Source: Siphonodentalium dalli
Lineage: Eukaryota; Mollusca; Scaphopoda; Gadilida; Siphonodentaliidae
Assembly (NCBI GenBank): GCA_032622095.1
Contig: CP136066.1
Coordinates: 48,150,911 to 48,214,910, forward strand
Reading direction: 5' to 3'
Length of the DNA stretch: 64,000 bases
The notes under the pieces were generated by a model. The model was not told the DNA's origin, ran no database searches, and worked only from the letters and a program-made list of their open reading frames with translations. Numbering within the stretch: position 1 is the first letter of the stretch; each line of letters starts with the position of its first letter. The position numbers and the translations under genes are program-made. Of the stretch, positions 35,011-45,549 are shown piece after piece.

Positions 35011-36599
35011 ATGACCCTTTATAATTCAAGTAATTACTGCTGGGAATTTGAAGAGAACATATATCCCACAGCAATGTGTGTTATTGAAATGAGTTAATTA
35101 TCACTATGACATTAGATACTACATGCTATAAAGCATGATAGTGGTACCACTGGCTGGCTGGACTTGTTATCATAATTATGTCAAACTGTGATTGATTACT
35201 CACTCTCTGGTGGAGTTCTGCTTTCTGTGCAATATGAAGTTAACCCCTTTGTTGAAACAGGTTTATTACATTAGCTATATGCACACACTATATGACACCT
35301 ATTCTAAAATAATAAATTGGAATAGTCCATTGTTACTTTGTAGTGTTGTTTTACAGACATTGTTCTTTACAAACACTGTTGTCTTATCTTAGACAAAAAT
35401 TTATCCACACATTCCTTAGTTCCATAACATGATGTCATTGAAAATGATTAACCCTCTCCACACATCATATGGTTTTGATGCTTTTCATTTAATCATTCTC
35501 CTATGTTATGTCCAGGTTGATGGTGATCCACTTTTGATTTGCATGGATTTGGGATTAAAATTAAACCATTCCTTAGACACATATTATGCGATAGACAGAT
35601 ATAATATTATCCCTTTCACTTTGAGCCAGGTTCAGTAAGGGTTTCAATACATCACCAATTGAATATTCATCATTAGAGGAAATGTCTTATTTTGAAATTC
35701 CCTCAATTGCATTTGGGCTCCAGGATAATATTAATGGTGCTGGTATTCTTGAGACTGACTTATTGTATGGGGTTCTAAATCCAATGACATGCTTTTCATA
35801 GACTATTTTGTGTTTATCAGTTCATTAGTTTGGGTAAGATTAACCCCATTCTATCCGATTTGATAACTCAAATATTTCCATTGATTATGTTTATAGTTCT
35901 TGGCATAGTTGACGATAACACACCCCTAACCTGCATAGTGAGGGTCATTTGGTTTATTTGCTTAAAAATATTAACATCCTCCACCAATCCTGTTGACACA
36001 ATGTGATAACTAAATATTTTTCACACGATCACTATATAAAGTGTGAATTGTTGAAACTTTTGCACTCATGAAAAGGTTGGTGTAAGGATTTATAAAATTT
36101 ATAAAAATAGCTAATCGCTATCGCCAAGGTATGAGTTAAACATCTGCCGATCGTGATCGGCCTCTCGTTAATAATAGGCCTACAGGGTGGCATCAGGATT
36201 TCACAACATGTCAATTATAGTGTTAATTACCATGGCATATTGCTGCAAACATTTACAACAGTGGACTTCTTTATAGGGATACTCTTGGGCTCCAAATAAA
36301 CATGCATGCACATTTATTATTTTCTTTGGTAATATCTCCCCTGCATAAGTTGCTTATTTGGGTCTGCACGTTTATTAATTTTGAGGCTATACAAATTTAA
36401 ATCAGCACAAACTCTAGATTTCTATATGACTCTCATATCAAAATGGTGAGCTTACAGGTATAACTTTATGCATGTACATGTATTATGGCATACATGTGAA
36501 TATTTAAATATTGAACAAGTGCACCGCTAGGCGGAGGTAACGCCCCCGACTGTACAATCAGAGAAACTTTCTGGTTAAGCGCTATAAAAATGCCACATG
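35011..36599. other. No recognised feature
   Basis: AT-rich, with loose echoes of the preceding repeat (TAACTCAAATATTT near 35865 and 36010). Short open frames lack motifs. Confidence 0.4.
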
Positions 36600-37290
36600 T
36601 TGTTCTATATTAGCTTCAAATTTGGTCTGGTGCCACAAAAATAGAAGGAAAACTGAATTTTCTAAAAATAAAAATGAATTTTTTAAGTCGAAAAATGGTC
36701 ATAACTCTCACAACAATTATCCGATTGAACCAAAATTTTACCTTGACCTGTATTGCGATATTGGTAATACACGAAAAAACGGGTTTTGCAAATAAACAAT
36801 CCAAAATCAAGTTATCATCTGGAAACAAAAAAAAGTAGCAGAAAACTGAATTTTCTAAGTCCAAAAAGGGGCGTAACTCTGGAAAAATTGGGCGGACGAA
36901 ACCACGGCTATGGGGAAATCTTGTCCCCCGGCTGGTCTATTGGCATACCAAAGATCAACTGAATTGAATTAGCGAAACCAAAGTTATGAGTTGAAACGTT
37001 CGTATGCCACAGAAAACTGAATTTTCTAAGTCCAAAAAGGGGCGTAACTCTGGAAAAAATGGGCGGACGAAACCGCAGTTATAGGGAAATCTTGTTCCCC
37101 CGGCTGGTCTATTAGCATACCAAAGATCAACTGAATTGAGTTAGCGAAACCAAAGTTATGAGTTGAAACGTTCGTACGGACGGAAGGACGGAAGGACGGA
37201 AGGACGGACGGAAGGACGGACGGAAGGACGGACGGACGGAGGGCTCCACTATATACCCCCAAATCTCCATCGGAGATCGGGGGCATAATA
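36600..37290 (+). mobile_element. Repeat element with 171-bp tandem unit, (GGACGGAA)n and terminal hairpin
   Basis: CTGAATTTTCTAAGTCCAAA starts units at 36846 and 37017 (171 bp apart), with a diverged earlier unit near 36650. GTACGGACGGAAGGACGG repeats follow to 37240. It ends CCCCC-AA-ATCTCC-ATC-GGAGAT-C-GGGGG, then CATAATAAAAC. The architecture matches the other four hairpin ends. Confidence 0.65.
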
Positions 37291-37972
37291 AAACACCACA
37301 TGACACATACTATGTAAGTATGTTGATTCCTATACGGTACATTGATACTTATTCCTATATTAATAATATAAAAATACTTCTTTGTTTAACCATTGTTATT
37401 AATATGTTGGATGTTTTGCTCAGACTCAGAGTTCACCCTGCACTATTATTTGGGTCTGCACGTTTATTAACTCCCATTCCCAATGGAATTATTTGGCATT
37501 TTCGGCCTGCACTTTTATTTGGAGCCGAGGAGTATTTTATAAACTCGATAAAACCTTATTTTTGGGACTTTATCAGTTTATGTCCAGTAACTGTGGTCCC
37601 ATGCGAATCGTGATGGACTGGTGTGCATGATTACAATTTAAATACATATGATATTCATATTTAAGTATGAACACAGAATTTTAAGCCAAATTAAGGACAT
37701 TTTATTGATTTAAAAAGTGGTTTAACTGTCAGATTGAAATTTGAATTGAAAATGTCCTTGAATTTTGAAAGTTGAATTGAAATTAGTTTAATGTATTGTA
37801 ATAATCACAGAACAGAAGTTGGAATCACTACCTAATAGTAATACTCACTAATAGTAAACTAATAGGCTAATGCCTAGAAGTTAGTAGAACTCCAAAAAAT
37901 GGCATAAAAGTCAGTGATTCCAACTTCTGTGGTAATAATGACTACATTAATGTAGGTGTTGCAACTTGCAGT

Positions 37973-38663
37973 GTCTTATTTGACTCGCCGTTAATCTTAG
38001 TCTGACATATTTCTGACTGTAGCGTCAAGAATGAATTGATTACCATTAATTGGCCACATATGTTTTCAGTCAAGTCTCTGTCCAAGGTTTTTGGATTTCG
38101 AAGTTTGGCCAAGTTTAAATAATGCCAAACCATTTATTTAGGTTTATGAGACTTCTTCGGGTTGCATATTCTATGCAGTCTGCATATTGCATGCAATATA
38201 TATGTCGTATTCTTGGTGGAATACATCGGATTCAGTTTAAATTTGCATATTATATGCCATCTGTATGTTAATTCCATGTTAGCGAAAGAGCGTAACATCC
38301 ACCACTCATCCCAAAGATATGGGTTGAAATAAATGGTAAATGCCAGTAGGCCCAGCATGTGTGCAAATCCAGTCAAGATAGAGCATAGAATCAAATTGGA
38401 TTGTCCAAATGAACTAGTGGGCCATAGGTTCTTGCTGGCATGCCAGAACATGATACCAATTACGAATTTATCATTCTATAGGTAACAGTGGGTTCTAAAT
38501 AGCACATGCATCGCTTATGGATGAGAATTAATTCATGAGTATTGTCCAGACATCATCGATCATCTACACATCTATGTGCACCCATTAATTTGGGATATTA
38601 ATGTGTATAGCTATAGTGATAATATAGCTGTATATTTAGCGTGTATCATTAGCTATAATGTAC
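37973..38663. repeat. Arm A of a 691-bp inverted duplication
   Basis: The block runs from GTCTTATTTGACTCGCC to TAGCTATAATGTAC. Its exact inverse is at 39975-40665. No mismatch was noticed over the parts compared, including a 105-codon frame. The first 56 bases recur three more times at the joints of the duplicated region. Confidence 0.9.
38134..38451 (-). CDS. 105-codon open frame in arm A, unknown
   Basis: It starts MFWHASKNLWPTSSFGQ, has one hydrophobic stretch (LILCSILTGFAHMLGLLAF, residues about 20-38, long enough to span a membrane) and ends in a basic tail (NPKKSHKPK). An identical frame occurs in the inverted arm. No family is recognised. Identity of the two copies follows from the recent duplication and does not show selection, so this may be chance. 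Confidence 0.25.
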   Translation of the reverse strand: MFWHASKNLWPTSSFGQSNLILCSILTGFAHMLGLLAFTIYFNPYLWDEWWMLRSFANMELTYRWHIICKFKLNPMYSTKNTTYILHAICRLHRICNPKKSHKPK

Positions 38664-39348
38664 TTAAAGAAGTGATTAATTCCCTATCGCAACATCAGCG
38701 GTATCAATTTCACACCACATATGTGGCATATATCGTCACGTGACCTAACCAACTTATGTTAGCTTGACTCGACTGGGCACTAAAGCCATTGGACACGCCT
38801 TAAAGCGTGATTGACGGCTGAACTGCCACGTGCTGGCTATATACTATACACATATCAAAATATCGGAATCATGCAGTCTTCACATCGCAACGAACGCGGA
38901 GAGGTTGAAACTATTGACGCTACAGTCAGAAATATGTCAGACTAAGATTAACGGCGAGTCAAATAAGACAAACTACAAACCATCCAACAGAATGATTGCA
39001 TGAAAATTGCAAATCCAACAATCCCACATGACGTGGAAAAACTATATACACATGGAATACATGTTAACAGAATGATTGCATGAAATTTGCAAATCCAACA
39101 ACACCACATGACGTGGCCCAAACTATATACACATGGAATACATGTTAACAGACATATAAAATGTCAACTTACCTAATTAAATCGCCTGTCCCCTGACGAG
39201 TAGTCGGCGAATAAAAATAGACACGAAACACTAGCTTAAAGTGACTTTCCAAATTCATAGCATATAGTGTCGGGCACCTTGGAACATGCGCTACCGCCAG
39301 TCATTGGCTTTCGGTTGGATGTACATACACCATTTTATATACAAACTT
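38664..39348. repeat. Segment B, first copy (685-bp direct duplication)
   Basis: From TTAAAGAAGTGATTAATTCC to ATATACAAACTT, repeated directly at 40667-41351. One difference was noticed (GGAATCATG here, GGAAACATG there, near 38869). It contains the 56-bp joint sequence at 38914-38969 and, just before it, a TATATACTATA box 30 bases ahead of ATGCAGTCTTCACATCGC. It also holds two near copies of ATACATGTTAACAGA. Confidence 0.9.
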
Positions 39349-39974
39349 GACATTCCTCGGTGATAGTAATCCTGTTGAATAACTGGTTTAATTACCAGGG
39401 ATCCTGTCTGCTTCGACTGGTTGGCTGTGTTGTTCTGAGGTGATCCGAATATGCTTGGATAAGTCACTATACAATTCATGATACAATGCTATATTATAGC
39501 TATAATAACTATACTTAAACAAATATCCCTAAATGGGCACACTACAAATGTGTATATACCACCACGAGTATACACTCGGGTCATTAACTAATAATGCTGT
39601 ATTATTCTTATAGCTAACGGTACACGTTAGATATACACATGACATTTCAAGGACCCGCTTATCAACGGATTTGCGCCAGCCTTGGTGTTAGGTTGGACTA
39701 ATTGAATAAAATATACCGAAACGGTAGTTTCCAGTAACAATGCTATATCATTGATATAGCTATACATATAAAATACCCCACTGAACGGGCGCACTACAAT
39801 TGTGCATATTGTGTTAGGATTGACTAATTGAATAAACTATACCGAAACGGTAGTTTCCAGTAACAATGCTATATCATTTATATAGCTATACATATAAAAT
39901 ACCCCACTGAACGGGCGCACTACAATTGTACATATTACACCACGTGTACACGCTCGGTTCACAAACTTACAATG
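39349..39974. repeat. Segment C, spacer with a 126-bp tandem duplication
   Basis: GTGTTAGG-TTGACTAATTGA (with one inserted base in the first) begins units at 39685 and 39811, 126 bp apart. Each has ACCGAAACGGTAGTTTCCAG and ACCCCACTGAACGGGCGCAC. This spacer is the only part of the A-B-C-A'-B region present once. Confidence 0.85.
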
Positions 39975-40665
39975 GTACATTATAGCTAATGATACACGCT
40001 AAATATACAGCTATATTATCACTATAGCTATACACATTAATATCCCAAATTAATGGGTGCACATAGATGTGTAGATGATCGATGATGTCTGGACAATACT
40101 CATGAATTAATTCTCATCCATAAGCGATGCATGTGCTATTTAGAACCCACTGTTACCTATAGAATGATAAATTCGTAATTGGTATCATGTTCTGGCATGC
40201 CAGCAAGAACCTATGGCCCACTAGTTCATTTGGACAATCCAATTTGATTCTATGCTCTATCTTGACTGGATTTGCACACATGCTGGGCCTACTGGCATTT
40301 ACCATTTATTTCAACCCATATCTTTGGGATGAGTGGTGGATGTTACGCTCTTTCGCTAACATGGAATTAACATACAGATGGCATATAATATGCAAATTTA
40401 AACTGAATCCGATGTATTCCACCAAGAATACGACATATATATTGCATGCAATATGCAGACTGCATAGAATATGCAACCCGAAGAAGTCTCATAAACCTAA
40501 ATAAATGGTTTGGCATTATTTAAACTTGGCCAAACTTCGAAATCCAAAAACCTTGGACAGAGACTTGACTGAAAACATATGTGGCCAATTAATGGTAATC
40601 AATTCATTCTTGACGCTACAGTCAGAAATATGTCAGACTAAGATTAACGGCGAGTCAAATAAGAC
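39975..40665. repeat. Arm A' (inverted copy of A)
   Basis: Exact inverse of 37973-38663 as far as compared, giving stem arms of 691 bp separated by about 1.3 kb. Confidence 0.9.
40187..40504 (+). CDS. 105-codon open frame in arm A', unknown
   Basis: Same frame and residues as the minus-strand copy in arm A: one potential membrane segment after residue 20, aromatic-rich middle (FNPYLWDEWW) and basic C-terminus. Without a homologue or an expression signal it stays hypothetical. Confidence 0.25.
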   Translation: MFWHASKNLWPTSSFGQSNLILCSILTGFAHMLGLLAFTIYFNPYLWDEWWMLRSFANMELTYRWHIICKFKLNPMYSTKNTTYILHAICRLHRICNPKKSHKPK

Positions 40666-40666
40666 A

Positions 40667-41351
40667 TTAAAGAAGTGATTAATTCCCTATCGCAACATCA
40701 GCGGTATCAATTTCACACCACATATGTGGCATATATCGTCACGTGACCTAACCAACTTATGTTAGCTTGACTCGACTGGGCACTAAAGCCATTGGACACG
40801 CCTTAAAGCGTGATTGACGGCTGAACTGCCACGTGCTGGCTATATACTATACACATATCAAAATATCGGAAACATGCAGTCTTCACATCGCAACGAACGC
40901 GGAGAGGTTGAAACTATTGACGCTACAGTCAGAAATATGTCAGACTAAGATTAACGGCGAGTCAAATAAGACAAACTACAAACCATCCAACAGAATGATT
41001 GCATGAAAATTGCAAATCCAACAATCCCACATGACGTGGAAAAACTATATACACATGGAATACATGTTAACAGAATGATTGCATGAAATTTGCAAATCCA
41101 ACAACACCACATGACGTGGCCCAAACTATATACACATGGAATACATGTTAACAGACATATAAAATGTCAACTTACCTAATTAAATCGCCTGTCCCCTGAC
41201 GAGTAGTCGGCGAATAAAAATAGACACGAAACACTAGCTTAAAGTGACTTTCCAAATTCATAGCATATAGTGTCGGGCACCTTGGAACATGCGCTACCGC
41301 CAGTCATTGGCTTTCGGTTGGATGTACATACACCATTTTATATACAAACTT
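40667..41351. repeat. Segment B, second copy
   Basis: Direct repeat of 38664-39348; diverges abruptly after ACAAACTT (GACATTCC there, CATATTAT here). It includes the fourth copy of the 56-bp joint sequence at 40917-40972. Confidence 0.9.
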
Positions 41352-42095
41352 CATATTATATGTGGACGGCAATCAGGGTATTCACACAATGAGTTATCAA
41401 AAAGAGATACATAGAAGAAGCATTAAACGTATATTTATCATTCTATTTAAGAGATACATATATTCGTGCAAACTGAGAGACCTCGAACCGTCAGAGGATT
41501 GCATATATATTATAACACAATTGAGTCTGTTTTATTCAATACAGTTTCCACAACAAAGTTAAAATATGTCAAGATATATGGAAGGCCTGTTCAAAAATGT
41601 TGGTCACAGTGTGCAGTCAAATATAGTTTCTTCTAATATAAAAGAAAACGCAGTCAGTAGCACATGACTTTTCAGGATCCTCCAATACTGACATCTGAAA
41701 AGGGTTTTAGAACAGACTCATCGACTGACATAAACAACTGAAAATCTCGCTCTGTGCCTGGCACGTGTAGCTGATATACATGCGCAGCAACATTTCGTTT
41801 AAACTAAGAATATTTAGCCAATATATAGCACCATGAACAGAGGAGCACCTGGATTTTTTTTGAAACATCTGTATCTTCATGGATATATGCTAGCCAGGTG
41901 TCCTCAATATCTTAGCCCAACCCACTAGATTGATTGATACATCTCAATATGTAAAACTCAATTGTCGTCTTTTATTTTTTGCAAACTAATGTGTTTATGA
42001 TGTTCATGTATCATATTATAACGTCTGAAGTATACGCAGTTGTAAATAAATACTTCATTATTGGTGGAACGGATTAATCGCGCTTAACAAAATGA
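41352..42095. other. No recognised feature
   Basis: AT-rich flank between the duplicated region and the LINE fragment. Short open frames without motifs. Confidence 0.4.
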
Positions 42096-42099
42096 CAAT

Positions 42100-42841
42100 T
42101 GACAAGGTGAATCACTGCTTATATTCCATGAATGCAATAATCATGTTTTGTGATGCTATTTGAATATACAATTTGTGAAAATACGTATAACACTTTGAGC
42201 AAGAGTATACCCATAAATTTGGTATATAATTGCACAAAAACAGTAGGGATGGCGTTCATACCAAAATCCATATCCCTCACGACCTTTCCAAAACTTGTCC
42301 TCATGCGTAGAGAACTTAAGTTTGTTCCCGCCTATAAATACCTTGGACATATTCTCAGAGAAAATCCCTATCCCTCACGACCTTTCCAAAACTTTTCCTC
42401 ATGGGTAGAGAACTTAAGTTTGTTCCCGCCTATAAATACCTTGGACATATTCTCAGAGACGATCTTATTGATGATGATGATATTATGAGGCAAAATAGAT
42501 CAATTTGTTCCCGTTCCAATATCCTCATGAATTGTTTTTACAAGTGCTCATTTGATGTAAAACGCCATCTTTTTCATGCTTATATTTCATCATTATATTG
42601 TTGTACTTTGTGGGAAAATTTCACCCAACGCAGTTACCACAAATTAATTGTATGTTATAACAATGTCGATAGGAAGTTTATGGGTTATGGATGGAGATGT
42701 AGCGCAAGTGGGATGTACGTTAGGGATGTTGTGAGCTCCGTTCCTATGTTGATAAGAAAGAGTGTGTTTTGTCTGAGAGAACGTGTGACTGAATCTGACA
42801 ATACAATTTTGCATGCAATCATTAATTCCGATTTATTTTAG
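42100..42841 (+). pseudogene. LINE reverse-transcriptase C-terminal (thumb) fragment
   Basis: The frame reads NLVYNCTKTVGMAFIPKS, then ELKFVPAYKYLGHILR, DDDDIMRQNRSICSRSNILM, SFDVKRHLFHAYISSLY and VCYNNVDRKFMG. YKYLG-(H)-I followed by D-D--RQ-R and F-VK--LF--Y---Y is the region after the catalytic core in Jockey/CR1-type non-LTR elements. The upstream catalytic motifs and the stop-proximal end are missing. A 98-bp tandem duplication (TATCCCTCACGACCTTTCC at 42271 and 42369) shifts the frame. Confidence 0.75.
42271..42466. repeat. 98-bp tandem duplication inside the LINE fragment
   Basis: Two units share TATCCCTCACGACCTTTCC through ACCTTGGACATATTCTCAGA with two or three substitutions. 98 is not a multiple of three, so the duplication breaks the reading frame and post-dates its coding life. 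Confidence 0.9.
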
Positions 42842-43027
42842 GAATATTATCTTTTCAAACATTGGAAAGAAATTTTGTATTACATATAATTGATATTTCT
42901 ATCATATGGGCCATTTGAGCCTGAATTAAATAAACTATATATATATATTCTCTATTACCAAACAAATATCCACAGCATGCAGAGGGTTTCACATCGCATT
43001 AACCAGCAACGCCGGGTAACCCTGCTA

Positions 43028-43028
<1 letters not shown>

Positions 43029-43098
<70 letters not shown>
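43029..43098. repeat. (TA)n microsatellite, about 35 units
   Basis: An uninterrupted TA tract sits between CGGGTAACCCTGCTAG and the Penelope-like frame. The sequence before it ends in CTAG, the form of a Helitron 3' terminus (compare 63170-63195), suggesting insertion into or beside a TA tract. Confidence 0.97.
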
Positions 43099-43100
<2 letters not shown>

Positions 43101-43101
<1 letters not shown>

Positions 43102-44558
43102 TGTCGAAAATTGAAGTTCCATCTTCTGCTTACCTAATTAGTCTCGACGTGGAATCTATGTATACAAATATTGGAATCGATGCCGGATTAAAGTCAATTA
43201 AGAATGCATTTGATTTCCACCATGATCCTCATAGACCTGGAGATGAACTACTTCAATTATTAGAACTTTCTCTTAAAGGGAATGACTTTGAATTTAATGG
43301 ACGATATTATTTACAGGTCTCCGGCTGCAGTATGGGCAAGAAGTTTAGTCCTAATTTTGCCTCAATTTTTGTTGCAGAGTGGGAGAAAGGCGCCCTGGCC
43401 AAATCTGATAAACAACCATTAGCCTATTATAGATTCTTGGACGACATATTTATCATTTGGACTCATGGTCTGGATGAGTTTAGGGTGTTCTTGGACATCT
43501 TGAACAGTCATGACGAATCAATCAAACTCAAAGAATCAATATCGCAAACCAGCATTGATTTCCTTGATTTAACAATATTTAAGGGCCCACAATTTACATC
43601 ATGCAACATTTTAGATACAAAACTTTTTACGAAACCAACGGATTCTCACCAGCTACTTCATCGTAAATCTTTCCATCCGCCAAAACTTTTCAATGGATTG
43701 ATTAAATCTCAAATCATTCGATATCACCGGAACTGCACGAACAGAAGCGACCTAAATCAAGCTTGTTCAGTGCTTTTCCAGGCTTTACGACCGCGCGGCT
43801 ACTCTAGTAGATTACTGCGCCAAGTAAAGTCCGAAACTCTCAGAGAATTGAACTCGTCACGCCATGACCCAACATCGACTGAACCAACAAGGATACGGCA
43901 CAACCGGCCGGTGTTGGGTAATGGTTCAGCCTCATTTTGTCACAAAAAACGATGTTACATCAATACAATAGGATATATCAATACTAGTAACACTTTCACC
44001 AGCGAACAAACACGCATATCGTATCAAATGCATAGCGAACTTAATTGTGATTCTAAAAATGTAATTTACTTAATCACATGCAAAAGATGCCGTATACAAT
44101 ATGTTGGACAAACAAAAACCTCTCTCAAAGTTAGAATGTCTAATCATCTTTCCAGTGTTCGCAAAAAACTCGACATGCAAATTTCCGATCATTTCAACTC
44201 ATCTAATCATGACATTAAATCCCATTTCAGCTTTCAGCCAATAGAACAGACACCAATTCTAGCCGACGAAGACCAAACCGATTCAATACGCCTAGAACGC
44301 GAAAATCATTGGATGGGCGTACTTAAAACATATCTTCCGTTCGGACTTAACATCGACTACAAAGGTGTTTCTCGAAATTTCTTGTGCTTTCCTCTGATCT
44401 ACAATCGTAGAAATGTTGAAATCGCAAACATTTTCAGAAAAAACTTTGCATTATTAAACACTAAATTGACCGAGCCTCTCGACAAACGGGTTATTATTGC
44501 CTACAAGAAAAATCCCAGTTTGAGAGATATGCTCGTTCGATCTAGACTCAGACCTTGA
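43101..44558 (+). CDS. Penelope-like element polyprotein: RT plus GIY-YIG endonuclease, 5' truncated
   Basis: The 485-codon frame is intact. The RT part has LDVESMYTNI (motif A, catalytic Asp, about residues 15-24), VSGCSMGKKFSPNFASI (motif B, near 75-91), YYRFLDDIFIIW (motif C with the Asp pair, near 109-120) and SIDFLDLTIFK (motif D). A thumb with KPTDSHQLLH and SFHPPKLF follows. The C-terminal GIY-YIG nuclease has NVIYLITCKRCRIQYVGQTK (near 319-338), SLKVRMSNHL, ISDHFNSSNHD and a Glu in RLERENHW. This order, RT then GIY-YIG, defines Penelope-like retroelements, which copy RNA at nicked DNA. The N-terminal part before motif A is missing: the frame begins straight after the (TA)n tract, so the copy is truncated. 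No internal stop suggests recent activity. Confidence 0.93.
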
Positions 44559-44627
44559 TTAACACGCAGTTCAATTAGCTTTTAGCTTATGTCAACACCA
44601 TTATCCTTAGTTTGTGCTCAACACAAT

Positions 44628-44815
44628 ATTTTATGTCAATTTCCGACACAACCCAAACAAATTTAGCTAGTTCCATCTTTGAATGGCAACAATGCTCAAC
44701 AAATTATTCAATGTCAATTTCCGACACAACCTAACAAAATTTATGTCAATTTCTGACACAACCTAACAAAATTTATGTCAATTTCCGACACAACCTAACA
44801 AAATTTAGCTAGTTC
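44628..44815. repeat. 32-bp tandem repeat in the element's 3' flank
   Basis: ATGTCAATTTCCGACACAAC starts units at 44633, 44711, 44743 and 44775, the last three exactly 32 bp apart. TTTAGCTAGTTCCAT ends the first and last unit. It is likely the 3' untranslated end of the Penelope-like copy. Confidence 0.85.
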
Positions 44816-45020
44816 CATAGAAATAATTACATAAGAAATCGGATTCCGACCTGTGCCCGCGCTCTCCACACTTTCAAAATATATATATATCCGATCAAAC
44901 AAGTGGAACAAATCTATGTGGACACCTTGCTAAATATCGTGTCTAGACTTCTTTAATCCCACCCTTGTTACTTGGTCGTAAACGGATGCTTCAGGCAGCC
45001 ATAAACTCCAGCACCAGTTT

Positions 45021-45391
45021 AAGTGTACCTTCAGACGACCACGATACAATCGTAAGTGGAAAGATTTCCGTCGTATGAAGTAACCGGTAGCTGGACTGCG
45101 CATGCGCACGTCAAAATCGTAGGTCATAAAATAATATCAGACACTGTTTGATTTTAGATGCGAAATCGTGGCGTATCCTTGGATACCTCCACTTGCGACG
45201 TAATCGCAGCCGTGTGTACGTAAAAATCGTAGCTGGGAATGATCGTAGGGTAGTCAATCACATGCTTTAGAACAACCTATGATATCATAATGCACGTGAC
45301 ATCGCAATCGTCTGAACAAACTATCTACGATCTCGTCGGGCCCGATTCCTCCACTTTCGATTGTATCGTGGTCGTCTGAAGTTACACTAAG
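45021..45391. mobile_element. 371-bp MITE with ~38-bp terminal inverted repeats
   Basis: AAGTGTACCTTCAGACGACC and ACGATACAATCG at the left mirror CGATTGTATCGTGGTCGTCT and GAAGTTACACTAA at the right. GATCGTA/TACGATC and AAAATCGTA elements recur inside. It lies 48 bases from the EGF exon 45439-45549. Confidence 0.75.
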
Positions 45392-45438
45392 ACAGACACA
45401 TCAAATGAATCAGCGCTAACATTCTGACGAATACGAAC

Positions 45439-45549
45439 CTTCGTCGCATAGCGTCCCTTCAAATGCATCTTTGCAGTCGCAGTGGAATCCGTTGATGACG
45501 TCATTGCAAATTCCATTCAAACATGGGTTGGAATTACATTCGTCAATGT
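45439..45549 (-). CDS. EGF-like (calcium-binding type) exon
   Basis: The minus-strand exon has acceptor TTTAACAG and donor GAAG/GTTCGT, phase 1 at both ends, 111 nt. It reads [37 protein letters not shown]: six cysteines in EGF spacing. The D-I-D-E-C start and the N followed by an aromatic in NGFHC are the calcium-ligand pattern of cbEGF modules. Such modules act in secreted or cell-surface proteins. The module is one residue shorter than usual between cysteines 2 and 3 (NGIC for NG-TC). It joins in phase with the upstream exon at 46907-46794. Which protein this belongs to cannot be told. Confidence 0.88.

Noticed and set aside
43101-44558. Host telomerase or group II intron RT
   Set aside because: RT followed by a GIY-YIG nuclease identifies a Penelope-like element; there is no telomerase RNA-binding or intron maturase region.
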